Source of the DNA: Oreohelix idahoensis
Lineage: Eukaryota; Mollusca; Gastropoda; Stylommatophora; Oreohelicidae
Assembly (NCBI GenBank): GCA_024509875.1
Contig: JAMPIV010018776.1
Coordinates: 124,001 to 188,000, forward strand
Length of the DNA: 64,000 nucleotides
Reading direction: 5' to 3'
Numbering within the stretch: the stretch's first letter is position 1; every line of letters begins with the position of its first letter. Of the stretch, positions 44,946 to 58,162 are shown piece by piece. The translations under genes and the position numbers were made by a program. The notes under the pieces are model-generated. The model was given only the letters and a program-made list of their open reading frames with translations. It searched no databases and was not told the DNA's origin.

Positions 44946-47412
44946 AAACCAAACAAATGAAATGTTGTTGACGACATCACCCTCTATAATGCGACATTAC
45001 TAGACATTATCTATTTTATATCTCTTTTGAAAAGTCGCGTTACATTAGAAGGTCGGGATGCTGCAAAAGAAAACGCATTTTGATGTCCAAAAACACGAGT
45101 GCCAAGTTGAAATTTCTTTTACTAGAACTGACAGTAGTTCTAATATTCATCAATCATGGACAGCGAAAACTATACCCTAGACCACACAGACGAAAATAGA
45201 GTGAAAACAAAATAGTCAATTAGAATCAAGAGGTTTTTCATTCTAGATATAGACTACTATTTTTTCTTTTTTAACATTAAAAATATTTCTTTCCAGCAGT
45301 GTTTAAGATCTACATTATTAGGTCACGAGACAAAGAGGGTGAAGCAATATTGTTTTCTTCTGATAGCATCTGGTTGGTTATTCTCGCAAAGAACAACAGG
45401 CAGATAATGCGCATGCAAAATTTGCGTGGTGGTGATTGGATGCTTAGTTTAAAAAAAAAAAAAAACAGAAACAGAGTAAGCTGGGTACCCCTACCGCAAA
45501 CCTTGTCACTCACTCACGTGCTTATTTCTGCTTACGTTTCTTTGTCGCATGCGCATATAACCTTACTGTAACCTATCACCTCTGACCCCCGTCACACACG
45601 CGCCATGGCCGTTTGCTATAATCATTTCACGGTTGGTTCAGCTATTGGTGTTTTTATTTCATTTTTTTTGCAGCGGGTCTTTTTTTAAAAACTGTTCAAG
45701 GAGAAAACCATCGTTCCCGCGTACCAACAAAAGTTGTAGAGCTGAACTCCTTTCATATACATACACTTACACAGACCTCCACACACACACACACACCCAC
45801 ACACCAATGTTCCGGACAACATGCTGTCATGTGCCTTTAAGTAAATTGGTAAAGTGGGGAGTACAGTGATGAGGGAGGCATAGGAAAGATTAACTGTCCA
45901 CCACCCAGCAGTGATTAATTCAGCATATGTTTCACTATAGCTATGAGAACAAAAAAAAAAAAAAAACAGATTCAGCAACTGTCTACGTAAAAACAAACAA
46001 TGTAGCAACTGTTGGTATAATATTTAAAAAAGAAGAGCAAACTTTAATAGAAAAATGAAACTCGTTCAGCAACTGCGGCAGCGGACACAAAATACGGAAT
46101 CGTCAACCCTCTTATATCTGGTCCAAAGAAAACCCAGTGTAAAGGATATCGTGTGCAGCGTCAAAATTCCCAAGTAAAGAATTGTCATATCCTTCCGTCA
46201 CTTTAGTCCTATTTTTTCGCCACCACGGAACTTAATTGCACTCCTGTTGAAACAACTCACATATTGTTCCCATCCTTAATAATGGCGGACGTTTTGGTGG
46301 GTGGTTAACTAATTTTAACTAATTTTCAAAAGGTACCCACAAATTAAACCTTGAGAGAAGCAAAGAGAGCTTATATAACCAAAACCTTGACAGCTTTTGT
46401 GACTGAAGTGACTAACTGTAGACCATGTCTAGTTTGTCCTTGCTAGAATTTAAAAAAGTAAATAGTCAATTGGTAGGCCTCTGTGCGCCAAATATTTCCA
46501 AGAGACCCATTATATACATATATAATGTTTTGTTTGGAGGTATTGCTTTCCGTTTATTCTTCACATCGTTGGGTCTTTGTGTGATGAATTGTTTGTTCTT
46601 ATGTTTTAGTTTCGTAAGAATGCGTGCGATATTTTGATGATATGCCTACATAATTCCACCGATATATTTTGTTGCATTTTTATTTGTATTTTCTAACATC
46701 AGGCTATAGGTATATATGTATATATTAAAAACCAACACTAAAACAAACATACATATAGACATATATATTCTTTTTATCATTAGCGGCATTTATCCACGTA
46801 ATCTTTGCCTCTTCCCTGTGAATTTTCAGACCTAATTGCTGTGACTTGACATCAAATATTTTCATTTTGCCTTGCACCTGGTTCCGGTTTTAGGACAGGC
46901 CCATATCTCGTTCAATTTCCACTCATTTAACAATGCCGGATAATTCCTTTTGTCGTTTTAAATCCTCATTTTAAAATCAGTAGCCGTTCTTCCGGCTTTG
47001 TTGTGTTGCTAAGTTAACTGTAGAGTCAACGTTCTTGCAGGAGAATTTCTCCCATTACAATCTGGCTATCGTTTGCAGACGTTTATTATTATGATCTTTG
47101 TCTTTTATCTTCTGATTCTCAAGATCTGGTTGGTGGGGACTTTTCATCCGGCGTCTGGCTTCGTTTATGGAACATAAGGGCAAGATAATCAGCAAACACC
47201 AGATTCCCCAGTTGTTTTTACAGAGTCCACTGAATTCACCTGGCGGTTATAGATGATTTTGTTTTCATAACCTAATCTATAACCAGTGTGAAGAGAGAAA
47301 TGAGGTTAAAAGGCATCCCCCTCGCTCGCCAGTTCTTACTCCGGTGTGTTCTATAAGCTTTTCTTTATGAAGAACTCTGCATTTGATCGTACGTAGCGCT
47401 GCGTTAGTTTCC
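44946..47412. other. Non-coding stretch
   Basis: Contains A-runs at about 45451-45465 and 45951-45966, a short CA repeat at 45782-45796, and TATA-rich inverted bits near 46710-46770. No gene recognised. Confidence 0.45.
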
Positions 47413-47536
47413 AGAGTAATGCTATGTTTAAACCAGAGGTCAGTATAACGTTTCGAGAGTAATTCTCTTTTTAAACCAGGGGTCAGTATAACGTTTGCAG
47501 AGTAATTCTCTATTTAAACCAGGTGTCAGTATAAAG
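47413..47536. repeat. 43-bp minisatellite, about 2.9 units
   Basis: The unit starts AGAGTAATTCTCTATTTAAA and contains CCAGGGGTCAGTATAACG. It is next to a motif (47563-47650) related to the arms of the foldback element at 53553-54420. Confidence 0.92.
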
Positions 47537-47562
47537 TAAATATAGTAAAAAAGAATTACCAG

Positions 47563-47650
47563 ACCACATGGTCTTTTATATTTGGACATAACCAACGGCC
47601 TCTGTGTCTAGGTTGAATGGGGCGCCTTGCAAAAACGAGGCCAAATATTA
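47563..47650 (+). repeat. Copy of the foldback-element arm
   Basis: CTTTTATATTTGGACATAAC followed by GTGTCTAGGTTGAATGGGG matches the complement of 54345-54420 and the arm at 53553-53613. Confidence 0.75.
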
Positions 47651-49940
47651 TTTCAAAAAAAAAAAAAGAAGGTAAATTCTGATCTACCTGCAGATTACAT
47701 AGAATGAATTGGCAGATCTCCGGGTGGCAGAGGGAAAAAGAGAAAGCATTGTGAAGCTAGAGAAATTTTGGACTAGCCTTCTCCATCCTATATTTAAAAA
47801 CATGGTATCTTCCAGATTAACGGTACTTTTTCCGGAATCCCAGTGAAAACTCACTATCTAGCCTACAAAAATTCACTTTAGTCGTAAACTTCAAAACTGA
47901 GAAGAAACATATGTGGGTCAACACTGTCCGGCTGGACTTAGTAATCCACTTTTGCAAGGAGGTAAGCTCCAGGGGAAAATAGTAACATGTAACTCCCACA
48001 GTGCGACTACTGCAGTAACTCCGAGTGAACAAAAGGTGGTGAACTGGAAAAAGGCTTAATTCCAGCACACGAATATTATCCGAATGCGATGATCTAGTGG
48101 TAAGTTCACGTGAGAACTTTCAGAGGCTGGCACTAGCTGGTTCTTTCTGGGTTATGTTGTTGTATTATCTCCAACAACCGGTGGTAAAATTGTTTACACC
48201 AATATTGCCTGTAAGTATGAATGGCAAATTATAACAGCTCGTGGACGAGGCTGTATGCGCTGCGCGGCCGTAATGTAATCCACGAAATAGCTGTCAAAGG
48301 TAGCAGTTTGGCAGTAAATCCGTCAGTAAAAAAAAATGAGGCCTAGTAAATGCTAGAGGCCATGCACCAGTGTGTGGAAACGTTGTTCATAATAAATCTC
48401 CGTAGACTCTGGTTGAGCGCGTAGATGACGATCACAGACCGCTCTCTGTCTTTCTGATCAGGGTCTGGAAACATAAGATATTCAAAAACATTTACATGGG
48501 TTTGTTCGACCTGAACGATCGACGCTAACAGACGTACAAACACCCACCCTCTCTTCTGTCTTCCACGAAAACGCATACAATTACACTTCAATAAACATGC
48601 TCCGCGTCCGCACCCGCCTTGGGCAAATTCCTCTCTCGTGCTTGGCTAGCGAGCAGGCGGGGGGCGGTTGGCGTAACACACACACGGTCAGCCTCGCTAA
48701 GCGAGGTCAGACATTCACCTCACAACACGGTGCGTGATACAGATTTGACAGGCGTAATCGACATGTACGTGGGAAATAAAATTAAATAATACTGGGATAG
48801 TTAACACTTAACTCAGGATTAATTGATAAACATCGAAGAGAACAATAATAAAAAATGCAATATGTACATCTGCTTTCTGTCAGTTACATTTTATCTCCCC
48901 CATTTTCTTGTCAGTACACATTATCTGTCTATCTGTCTTCTTGTTATAACAGATTATCTAACTATCGTTCTGTTAAGTCTTAAGCTGAGTTAAAAAGTGG
49001 TGGCGCACTACGTTAAATCACTTGCGGTCTTACGAAATAGTTACTATTCGTTATGAATTATTTATTTTAAGCAATATAATAGGTAACCCTGGGTAGATTA
49101 TATCTGCATAAAATCTTATACTCTACCACTCCAGATAACACTAAAACAATTATTTCGCTCTTACCAGCTTCAGGGAATAATCTCCATACGGACTTAATTC
49201 ACGACTGCTATCAATAGGAAGGATAAGATGCACGCATGCTAGAAAATCCAAGAGCGTGACTGATAGAGAGTTATTGAGACAGTCGCTTAAGTACTACAAG
49301 ATGATGCCAGATGTTTGGCTCGCTTTCGCAGACAGTTGGGGATGAAACAGCGTACTAGCACGTAATAAAACGCAAGAGCTTATGATCTCCTCCCCTCCCC
49401 CCGATTAAACAAAAATCCACGTACGCTAACCGCAGAGTTTTCTCCTGCGTTCTTAAGACAACGACGGGATGATATAACGTGAGCACGGCGCTGACGCTCG
49501 TGAGTGGTGACTTTTGGCCACGATCCAAGCTCTCTCCTGTTAAAAGTAACGGAAAAATTACCCTGAGTTTCTCGAATTAAAGGAGACTCGGGAATTATTT
49601 TTCCTGGGGGATGGATAAAAAAGGATTGTTTGATCACATACCGCCATGGGCGTGCCAGGAGATATGCATGAAGAAGGTCTACAGTGCTGATTGACAGACA
49701 CGATGACAGAAATATCGCTATTAGAGACAACGTTTACAGAAAAGTGGGCGGAGAATTTTGATGGACAGAAGGTAGACAGGTCAGAATGACGAGAAACCAG
49801 ACCGACCTAGCAAAACTAAGGGCAGTAAATTCCACCGCACGTCCCAGCATGCCTTATTATTTCCTAATGAGTTTTGGCATAGAGTCTCTTTAATTACTGC
49901 CGGGTAACGCAATGTAATTATTTCATAATTTAATATTGTA
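47651..49940. other. Non-coding stretch, nothing recognised
   Basis: Short frames only (for example minus 49730-49380, 116 codons; minus 48591-48343), none with known motifs. No terminal repeats found. Confidence 0.4.
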
Positions 49941-49950
49941 ATTATGATAT

Positions 49951-50966
49951 CTTCTTCTTCTTCTTTGATCCTTAGCCGCCGACCATCAAAGCAGTCAGTG
50001 GCTGTCACGCCTAGTGGCGTCTTGTAGGGCAACAACAAATTGATTCCCCTTTGCTCGGTCGGCGGTCATCCTTCGTACAGTGCCCCAACTCTGGTTCATT
50101 CTTTGCATCTCAGCCTCCACAGTCCTCTGCCAGGTTGTTTTTGGTCGGCCTCTCTTTCGTTTTCCTTCAGGGGTCCAAAGCATAGCTGTTCTTGTGATGG
50201 CATCGGGGTCTCTTCTGAGGACATGGCCAACCCAGCTCCAGCGTCTGCCAGCTATGATGGTGTACATGTCCTCTTGCTTGCTCCGAGTAAGCAGATCTTG
50301 GTTGGTGATGGCATTCGGCCAAAAGATTCGGTGAATTTTTCTTAGGCATGTTGTGTGAAAAGAGGACAATTTCGACATTTCCTTCTCTGTAACTCTCCAG
50401 CATTCCGCACCATAGAGAAGCACAGAAAGTACACATCTCTAATATAATCGTAATTTTGTGCTTGTGCTGTACTGAGAGGACTTCCAGATGTTGTTTAGAC
50501 TAAAAAAGGCGGTTCTTGCCTTATTCATTCTGATGTTGATGTCTTTGCCTGCCCCGCCGTCTGGTGTTACTATGCATCCTAGGTATGTGAAGGTGTCTGT
50601 CTGTACCAGTTGTTGATTCCTTACTGATATGGACTCAGGGTTGCTCACATTGAGCGTCATGACCTATGACTTCTTTAAATTGATGTTCAAGCCCACCTGC
50701 TGGCTAAACTTTTAAAGTTTATCCGTTTTTTCCTGGATGTGTTGATGTGAAGGTGTTAATAGTGCAATGTCATCTGCATATTCCAGATCTTCCAATGTAG
50801 AAAATGTAGTCCATCTTATTCCTCTTGGACTGCCCTCAGTTGTCTGGTGCATCACCCAATCTATGACTGTTAAAAATAGAGTGGTTGATAAGGGGCATCC
50901 CTGTCGTACTCCTGTCTTCACCTCAAAGGTTAAGCTGCTCTGCCCAACACTACACGTAAAGTTGGC
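49951..50966 (-). mobile_element. LINE B copy 2, 5'-truncated with target duplication
   Basis: ATTATGATAT lies at 49941-49950 and 50967-50976, a 10-bp duplication. On the minus strand the insert starts inside the RT domain and ends with a GAA-repeat tail next to the left duplication. Readable pieces are KTGVRQGCPLSTTLFLTVID with YADDIALLT (50921-50712), TFTYLGCIVTPDGGAGKDI (50660-50439) and LLYGAECWRVTEKEMSKLSS to the C-terminal tail (50423-49995). It is close to copy 1 and its 6-base run at the copy 1 frameshift site shows the intact frame. This is a classic dead-on-arrival LINE insertion. Confidence 0.93.
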
Positions 50967-50976
50967 ATTATGATAT

Positions 50977-52127
50977 GATGAGTAATTAAAGTTTTCTGTA
51001 AAGAAATGTAAACAAATAAGGGGCTATATTCAAGTTTTGAAAAAATTCAAGAGTACTCAAGGAAAGTAATATAAATGAAGTGCCTATCAGTATCAAGGTA
51101 AACAATCCAAATGATATAATTATTATTAAAAGGTCGTAATTTACAACTCTACATTTCTATATTTTACATAGGAATTAAAATTATTTAAAACAAACACTAA
51201 TTGTCACGGCGCTATTTCGCAGTGCATCTTTTGTACAAAAAGTCAGCCGGGCAACGCCAGGTATAGCAAAACCGGTGAGTCAGGTGACTACAGGAAGCCG
51301 TGAAATCAGGCGCGAAAAGGGTCAGCCAGAATCTAGCCATTGTCCTGGTAGGACGGATATGTTCCCCTTTGCCAGCAAGTTAGCTGTGAAGTTCATGTTA
51401 TGGACTATGTGTTCCAAGTGCTTGCAATATTTCGGTCCTGGTTTATTATTACGTTGTTATTCTAGTATAGTGTAGTGTCCAGATTGGATTTGCTACAGGC
51501 CGTAGATTTATAAGGTGCCAATGAGTTGAGTGTACCATTGTCACAGTTTTGCCGCTCAATGTGAGCGATAGTCATTGCAGTGTTTTTTTAGTGTAAGTCG
51601 TACTGTCGTGTATGATGCTGATGGATTAAGCTGTTAAGGCAAGTTACATTGGCATTTCATTATTATATTGTATTTCATGCGTTTGTTGGCCATGTGAGGC
51701 CCGATTGTGTTGTGCGTAGACATTAAAGGGAAGTACCTGTAGAAGGTGTTGATTACTTATGTCAGCCATTGTTGTGTGGTCATACTTCTATAATAACGAG
51801 CTTATAACTGTTATTATAAATCCACACTACAGTGGTGCAACCATAGTAAATTGGTTCTTGGCAACTGGTGATATCGTCTACACAGTTGTTCTGACACTAA
51901 TGCTTTATGCGAAAATAAAAACAAATATTACTTTTATGTAGTATTTAAGTTATTATTACTGTTTGTATAGATTTAAATACATTTTACCAACCAGTTTCTG
52001 TTTATTTAGCAAATATTACATAGTTTTTCAAAGACTAGAGACTTCCTAACTGAAACATACCGCAACATCTTTTATAAAAGAAAACGGTCTTTATAACATT
52101 ACTTCTATAAATGGACATGTACCAATC
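50977..52127. other. Non-coding stretch, nothing recognised
   Basis: AT-rich, with short frames only (51275-51475, 51759-51941). No repeats with boundaries seen. Confidence 0.4.
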
Positions 52128-52131
52128 TTAA

Positions 52132-53389
52132 CCCTTTGAACCCGCAGTGCCGGTATTTAGGCTTCTTCGGTTATTACTAATCCCTGCAGGGCCGGTCAGT
52201 TTACATCAAAGGATATTCACACGTACCTGAATTCCCATAAACGGGCTATAAAGCTGCGCTACCGTTGGGTGGTATTTAGTACCTGACTGGGCGGGCTAGA
52301 TGGTAACGTCTGAATGGATAAATAGTCATTTGCTTCAGCAATAGTTTGTTCTTTCTTGAAAGGAAAATTAATGGAACATACGTTGTGTGTTAGTAAAATA
52401 GTAAAAATGTCTAAAAGGGAAAGAAACTGTGCTGGTGTAGACAGACTTTATAATTTAGAGGAAGCTAGAAATATGTTATTAGATAGTGACAGCACCAGCA
52501 GTAAAAGTTTGTTGAGTGACGATGAAATTATTTTCCCTTTAGTGTTAACTTCCTATACGGTGACCTGCTATAACTGTGGCTCTATGCTCCCTAGGAAGCC
52601 ACTACAACATCGGATCCCCTGGCATGAAACCTACACCAAGCTCTATGCTCCCTAGGGAGCCACTACAACATCTGGTCCCCTGTCATGAAACCTACATCAT
52701 TTACATGTTCTTGCAGCATTGATATCTGTAGCAATCCGTTTTACTAGAACAGGTTGCCGGCTTCATGCATAACGTCATGTTATTCGCCTTGTACGACATG
52801 CCTGAGGGAGCAGTAATCCAATTATTTATTTGTCTCACCAAAGACCCCCGAGAACCACACGGCACAATACGTAGAACTGTGACTAGTAAATATGCAACCA
52901 TTTCAAACGGCGATATTTGTTGTTCTCATGGGGGTGACAAAATTTGATACCACTCTGTGACCTCTGGGTATTCGGAACTCTTGTGTCATTTGAGACTATA
53001 ATTTCACAAAAGCAGAACGGGGAAATTTGACTTTTATCGCGATGGATTTTACCTAAATTGTTATAAGGCTTTAGTAGACCAGTTACCCGGTACTTGTAAA
53101 TATTCAAACGGCGAGGAATACATTCGCGGAAGCAAAATTCGAAACCACGCCGGGAACTCTTTTCTGGTCGGAACATGAAATAACAATAGTCTAGCGATTT
53201 GATTTGTTGCGTTAGCGGTTTGATCGCTTTGAGTTCCCTCTCCGACACGGTCCATGACTTTTAATTGCATTTTCCCTCTCGCAGGTGACAAACCGTTAAT
53301 ATGTCATAATGGCACCGCGGTTTTTATGACTATGTCCAGGAACGTCGGGGAGAGGCTGTGAGTGAAACTTCAGCGTCATGCTCAAAGGG
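52132..53389 (+). mobile_element. Internally deleted piggyBac-type element (1258 bp)
   Basis: TTAA at 52128-52131 and 53390-53393 flanks ends CCCTTTGAACC and, inverted, CCCTTTGAGCA. TTAA targets with CCCTTTG-type ends are diagnostic of piggyBac elements. Only an N-terminal coding fragment remains. Confidence 0.87.
52356..52655 (+). pseudogene. piggyBac transposase N-terminal remnant
   Basis: A 99-codon frame; an internal start gives MSKRERNCAGVDRLYNLEEA, then ARNMLLDSDSTSSKSLLSDDEI. The acidic DSDS...SDDE stretch is like the N termini of piggyBac proteins. The DDD catalytic domain and C-terminal cysteine-rich domain are missing, so it has no transposase activity. A 59-bp direct duplication follows (about 52582-52700, unit with CTATGCTCCCTAGG and CATGAAACCTACA) and covers the end of the frame. 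Confidence 0.6.
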
Positions 53390-53703
53390 TTAAGCGGGGT
53401 GCGCCTTGCCAAATTAAGGCAAAATTTAATTTTTTTTTATTTTGGTCCTAAAAAAAAAAAAAAAAAAACTAGCTCACAGCTAAACAAATTAAAAAAAAAT
53501 TTTAAAAGTAACTAGCTTAAAGCTAAACAATACACCAGAACGAAATATCTTTATATAGACAGGTGTCCTAATATAACAGGCGTTATCCGTATGTCTAGGT
53601 TGAATGGGTCATGTCTCACAGAAAAGAGAAACTTTTATTTAAAACATACAGCTCAACACAATCACTTAGAAAAATTTTGGTGTCTTCTGTACCGCAGCGT
53701 ATA

Positions 53704-53924
<221 letters not shown>

Positions 53925-54108
53925 AGTTGTGATACCACATTTATGTGCATATGTCATTTCTTGAGCGTGTATTTTTTTTTTCGCATGCATTCCTTATTAA
54001 TGTCTTATACTCAAGTTCTGTCAGAAAGCATCACTGAATTTCTTGTAATAATTTCTTGTATTTTACAGAGGTAGGTGGTCGTCCTATGTGCATCCTTTCT
54101 TAGTGACC

Positions 54109-54271
54109 TCTTACGAACATGCTCACAAAATAGTGGTTCTATTTTTTCATCTGTTACGAACATGCTCGTAAAATAGTTGTCCTGTTATTTCATCTCTTAC
54201 GAATATGCTAGTGAAATAGTTGTCCTTTTATTTCATCTCTTACGAATATGCTCGTGAAATAGAGGTCCTAT
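54109..54271. repeat. 43-bp minisatellite, about 3.8 units
   Basis: The unit starts TCTTACGAATATGCTCGTGA and contains AATAGTTGTCC. It is unrelated in sequence to the 43-bp unit at 47413, though both lie beside the same foldback arm. Confidence 0.9.
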
Positions 54272-54639
54272 GTTGTGTCAAGCAGTACTGGAGTTTTAAT
54301 TTTTTTGTGTGTGCAAATAACATTTTGCCTCGTTCGGGTGAGGCGATCTGTTCAACCTAGACCCACGGTCCGTCAGTTATATTTGGGCGAATGTCCAAAT
54401 ATAAAAGACCGCAAGGTCTGAGTTATATTAAGAAGTGCAATACACAGGCATCCCATCGGCGGTGTTTGCTACTTCATATACATAGAATATGCGGGTTGTA
54501 CATTTCTGTGTGATTACTTATTGCATATTCGACAAGATGCACTTTTCTTTTGCAATGGTCTGAAACCTTACGGTTAAACAGAACTAACCTGGCAGCGTCA
54601 CGCTCCAATCTACCCTAGTTATAAATTTGTGCAAGAGTT

Positions 54640-54976
54640 CGTTCATTCATTGATTCAATCCTTCATTCGATCATTCATTCATTGATTCAATCATTCATTC
54701 ATTGATTCAATCATTCATTCATTCATTCATTCAATCATTAATTCAATCATTCATTCATTGATTCAATCACTCATTGATTGATTGATTGATTCATTCATTC
54801 ATTCATTCATTGATTCAATAATTCAATCAATCATTCATTCATTGATTCAAACATTCAATCATTCATTCATTGATTCAATCATTCATTCAATCATTTATTC
54901 ATTGATTCAATCATTCATTCATTGATTCAATCATTCATTCAATCATTCATTCATTGATTCAATCATTCATTCAATT
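54640..54976. repeat. ATTC-type tetranucleotide-derived satellite
   Basis: Runs of ATTC mixed with a 20-bp higher-order unit ATTCATTCATTGATTCAATC extend over about 335 bp. Confidence 0.96.
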
Positions 54977-55757
54977 TCCTTCAGCTCCTCAAGGAGCATA
55001 AGTGTTAAACAAAAGCGTGCCACGTCATCCTATCACGTGCCATCAGTTCAAGGTCTTTCCAGGTCTTACCCCTAAGGTTGCTCTTGAGTTAAAGAAGGAG
55101 GAAACTGGCCACCCAATCTCATAAAGATGAGACCTAGTACCGTATATTGAAATCTCTAACACGTCACTCCTCTATGTTAGTATCTGCTATTGGATTACAT
55201 TTACATTTTATGGGTAGTCAAGTTCATCAGCAAAATATAACGCGTCGTATTCACCAAAACATCAACACCTGCCTCTTGACAATTAGTGCGATGCGTTTTA
55301 CTGTTGTCGAAGGTTTTAGTACCTTTATGAACACAGTAAACAGTTCCCGAAAAAATATAGGCTGCAGTTTTTTTCCCCTATTGTTCGCCTGAAGAACAGA
55401 GGTACAGTTCCGGGTGTCAGAATGTTTGAGCTAAAAATGGTGACACCTGATGGGAGAGATATGAATCAACAAAGAGATGTAAATAAAAATTCCCCAGGCA
55501 ACGTTTTTCTACTCCCGAGCAAGATGTTTAAGCCTACTTCCAACCAGTAAAGCCTCTAGGGTTTATGCCCCCCTACGTCCGCGCAGACCATAACTCGGAG
55601 TTCTCCTCCCTCAATCATATTAACGATATTTATGAACATTCCTCTGTCCGATGCTACTGTTTATTTTTCACACAGAATATTGTAATAAGAACATTCTAAT
55701 GAAAGCGCGAATGCATGGACGAAATAACAAGATTTATTGAACAGAAGAACACTTATC
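54977..55757. other. Non-coding stretch, nothing recognised
   Basis: Short frames only; one at 55147-55392 has no known domain. Confidence 0.4.
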
Positions 55758-55849
55758 ATCTAATGCAGCGGTTCCCAACCTGTGGTACGCGTACCCCTGG
55801 GGGTACGCGACAGGACGTTCAGGGGTACGCGAAAAAAATTGAGTAATGG

Positions 55850-57289
55850 CGGAAAAAAAGATACATATGTCAACAGTGTAAAAGACAAGTCAGAAGTTGT
55901 GAAATTAATTCGAAGAATGCAGGATTTGTCTGACGATGTTGAAGCGACAATAATAAGTAGAATTAAAAATAGTAAATTCTTTGCTATTCAAGTTGACGAA
56001 AGCACAGATATTACTAATTTCGCTGTTTTGCTTGTTATTGTGAGGTATTTGAAAAGCAATGAAGTTGAAGAAAACATTTTGCTTTGTCATCCTCTGTCAG
56101 GGCTTACAAGAGGTGAGGATATATTTCATGCTATTGATTCTTATTTCAAAGAAAAGGACATTAATTGGTCTAATTGTTGTGGATTATGCACTGACGGAGC
56201 CAAGTCTATGTCAGGTTGCTACTGCGGTCTTCGCGCTGGTGTCACGAAGGTAGCCCCTAATATAACCTGGAGCCACTGCTGCATCCACAGGCAAAGCCTT
56301 GCATCTAACCGCCCCCCCCCCGGTGAATTAAAAATCGTTCTTGATGAAGCTGTGAAAGTGGTTAATTTTATAAAGTCAAAGTCCACAAACTCGAGGCTTT
56401 TCAAAGCACTGTGTGAAGAGATGAATAGTCTTCATTCTACCCTGCTCCTTCATATACAAGTAAGGTGGCTCTCGCGTGGTAAAGTCTTTACCCGGCTGTT
56501 CAAACTTAGACATGAAGTCCAACTTTGTTTTTGAAGACCATCCTTTCCAACTTACTTCAAAGTTACACGACTGTGATTGGCTTCAGAGTCTTGCATACTT
56601 ATCGGATATTTTCCTACAAATAAACAAACTAAATTTGGCACTTCAGAATAGCTCGGTAACGATCTTCAATGTTTCAGACAAAATTGAATCTATGATTTAA
56701 AAATTAGATTTTTGGAGGTCGTGTATTGAAAAGGGCCAGCCTGAGGTATTTGAAACTCTGCACAATTTCCTATCTGAGAACGAGCTGCACCTCTCCCAGG
56801 AAATGAGCGAGAAAATAATTGAACACTTGAAAGGGCTAAAATCATCTTTCGAGAAGTACTTTCCGAAACCTGGAAAAGAAAACTCCTGGATTGTAAATCC
56901 CTTTGAAGAAGAATATTTCCAAGCAGCCACATTATCAATCAACGAAAAAGAGAAGTTGATTGAACTTTTTGACTGATACTACTTTAATAGCTGAATTCAA
57001 AGGAAAATTCCTTAATAACTTTTGGGGAGACATCAGCAGAGAATATGAACAGCTGACCGACAAGGCGCTTAAGTTTCTGTTGCCATTTACAAATACTGAG
57101 CTGGTGGAGAGGGCTTTCTCTTCTTATACCTTTATAAAAAATATATACCGTAGTAAACTGAATGCAGGTCCAGAATTGAGACTGTATCTTATATCACTTG
57201 AACCTGTTTTAAAAAAAACTATGTGCCTCAAAACAAGCTCAAGGATCGCACTGAACATTTGTCATGGTCACGTGACATGTGTGTTATAA
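55850..57289 (+). pseudogene. hAT transposase remnant (ZBED/Charlie-like)
   Basis: Best frame 55782-56534: KFFAIQVDESTDITNFAVLLVIVRYL with the D-E-S-TD catalytic segment, NWSNCCGLCTDGAKSMSGCYCG with the second acidic region, and THHCCIHRQ-like and LHIQVRWLSRGKVFTRLF segments typical of hAT proteins of the ZBED or FAM200 kind. Another frame (56476-56700) continues with SLAYLSDIFLQINKLNLALQ. The final frame (56960-57289) has the C-terminal dimerisation motif TNTELVERAFSSYTFIKNIYR. The BED zinc finger and N terminus are absent. Frame changes near 56500 and 56950 and a stop at 56698 inactivate it. Confidence 0.88.
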
Positions 57290-57300
57290 AAAGTGATTTC

Positions 57301-57616
57301 TTCTTCTTCTTCTTCTTCTTCCTCGTTCGCCCTGAAAATGACGGTGGTTGCGTTGTGTCTGTTTACGCCTAAGCTGTGATATCTGCACCTTTCGGTCGAC
57401 ACATCCGACTTCAGTACGGCATTTTTTAGGGACCGGGTTTGCCTTCCCATTTCGATCCGCACTCGCTCAGCCAGACTGCACTGCTGCAGACTGTTTCCAG
57501 GACCACCACGTGGAGGTGGAGTGCGGTCTTGACCAGCTCTGGTTCGCTGGTCCTGACGCAGGCAGTACAGCTATGGGTCGCTGACTGCATTCACTATTGC
57601 TGCATCTTGAGGTCCC
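57301..57616 (-). mobile_element. SL1 copy 3, nested in the hAT element
   Basis: ATAAAAAGTGATTTC (57286-57300) and ATAAAAAGAGATTTC (57617-57631) form a 15-bp duplication with one mismatch. On the minus strand the 316-bp insert begins GGGACCTCAAGATGCAGC and ends in a GAA-repeat tail. It closely matches 34198-34516. Defined ends plus duplication show SL1 is a mobile unit and not a chance similarity. Confidence 0.9.
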
Positions 57617-58045
57617 ATAAAAAGAGATTTCAACTTTTAACAATAACAACGTTTTTATTATTATTATTAATAAATTAAATGTGTTAATATTTATTGTAAC
57701 TTCTGATTTTTTTTAATGTAAAAATATATGCACTGTTTGTTCACATTTTTATTACATTGTTTTTTAATCCCGTGGTTGGCCCCTTTATTTCTGGTTATAA
57801 ACTATAAATTTTGAATAACAGCAACTATATTAATTTCAAATATTTTGCTAATATTAGGGGTACAATTTATAGAAATGGGCTGCCAAGGGGTACGCAAGTG
57901 AAAAAAGGTTGGGAACCGCTGATCTAATGGAAAGGCTAATTCTAGGGTTAATGCAATCAAAGCAAAAAGGCAGTTTCTCATTTTCATCATCATCTGCCAT
58001 CTCCTCAACTAAGATCGGCTGCAATGGATCTTCAACATTTTTTGT

Positions 58046-58162
58046 CTCTTGTCTTGATGGTACACTCTGATAGACTCTTTCTTGTCTTGATGGTACACTC
58101 TGATAGACTCTTTCTTGTCTTGATGGTACACTCTGATAGACTCTTTCTTGTCTTGATGGTAC
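58046..58162. repeat. 33-bp minisatellite, left part
   Basis: The unit TCTTGTCTTGATGGTACACT followed by CTGATAGACTCTT is repeated about 3.5 times, then cut by the solo LTR at 58163. Confidence 0.92.

Larger units (their letters stand above)
55766..57921 (+). mobile_element. hAT DNA transposon, degenerate, with nested SL1
   Basis: Terminal repeats CAGCGGTTCCCAACCT and the complement AGGTTGGGAACCGCTG, flanked by the 8-bp duplication ATCTAATG (55758-55765 and 57922-57929). GGGGTACGCG motifs occur near both ends. The interior holds decayed transposase. An SL1 copy (57301-57616) is inserted near the right end. Confidence 0.94.
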
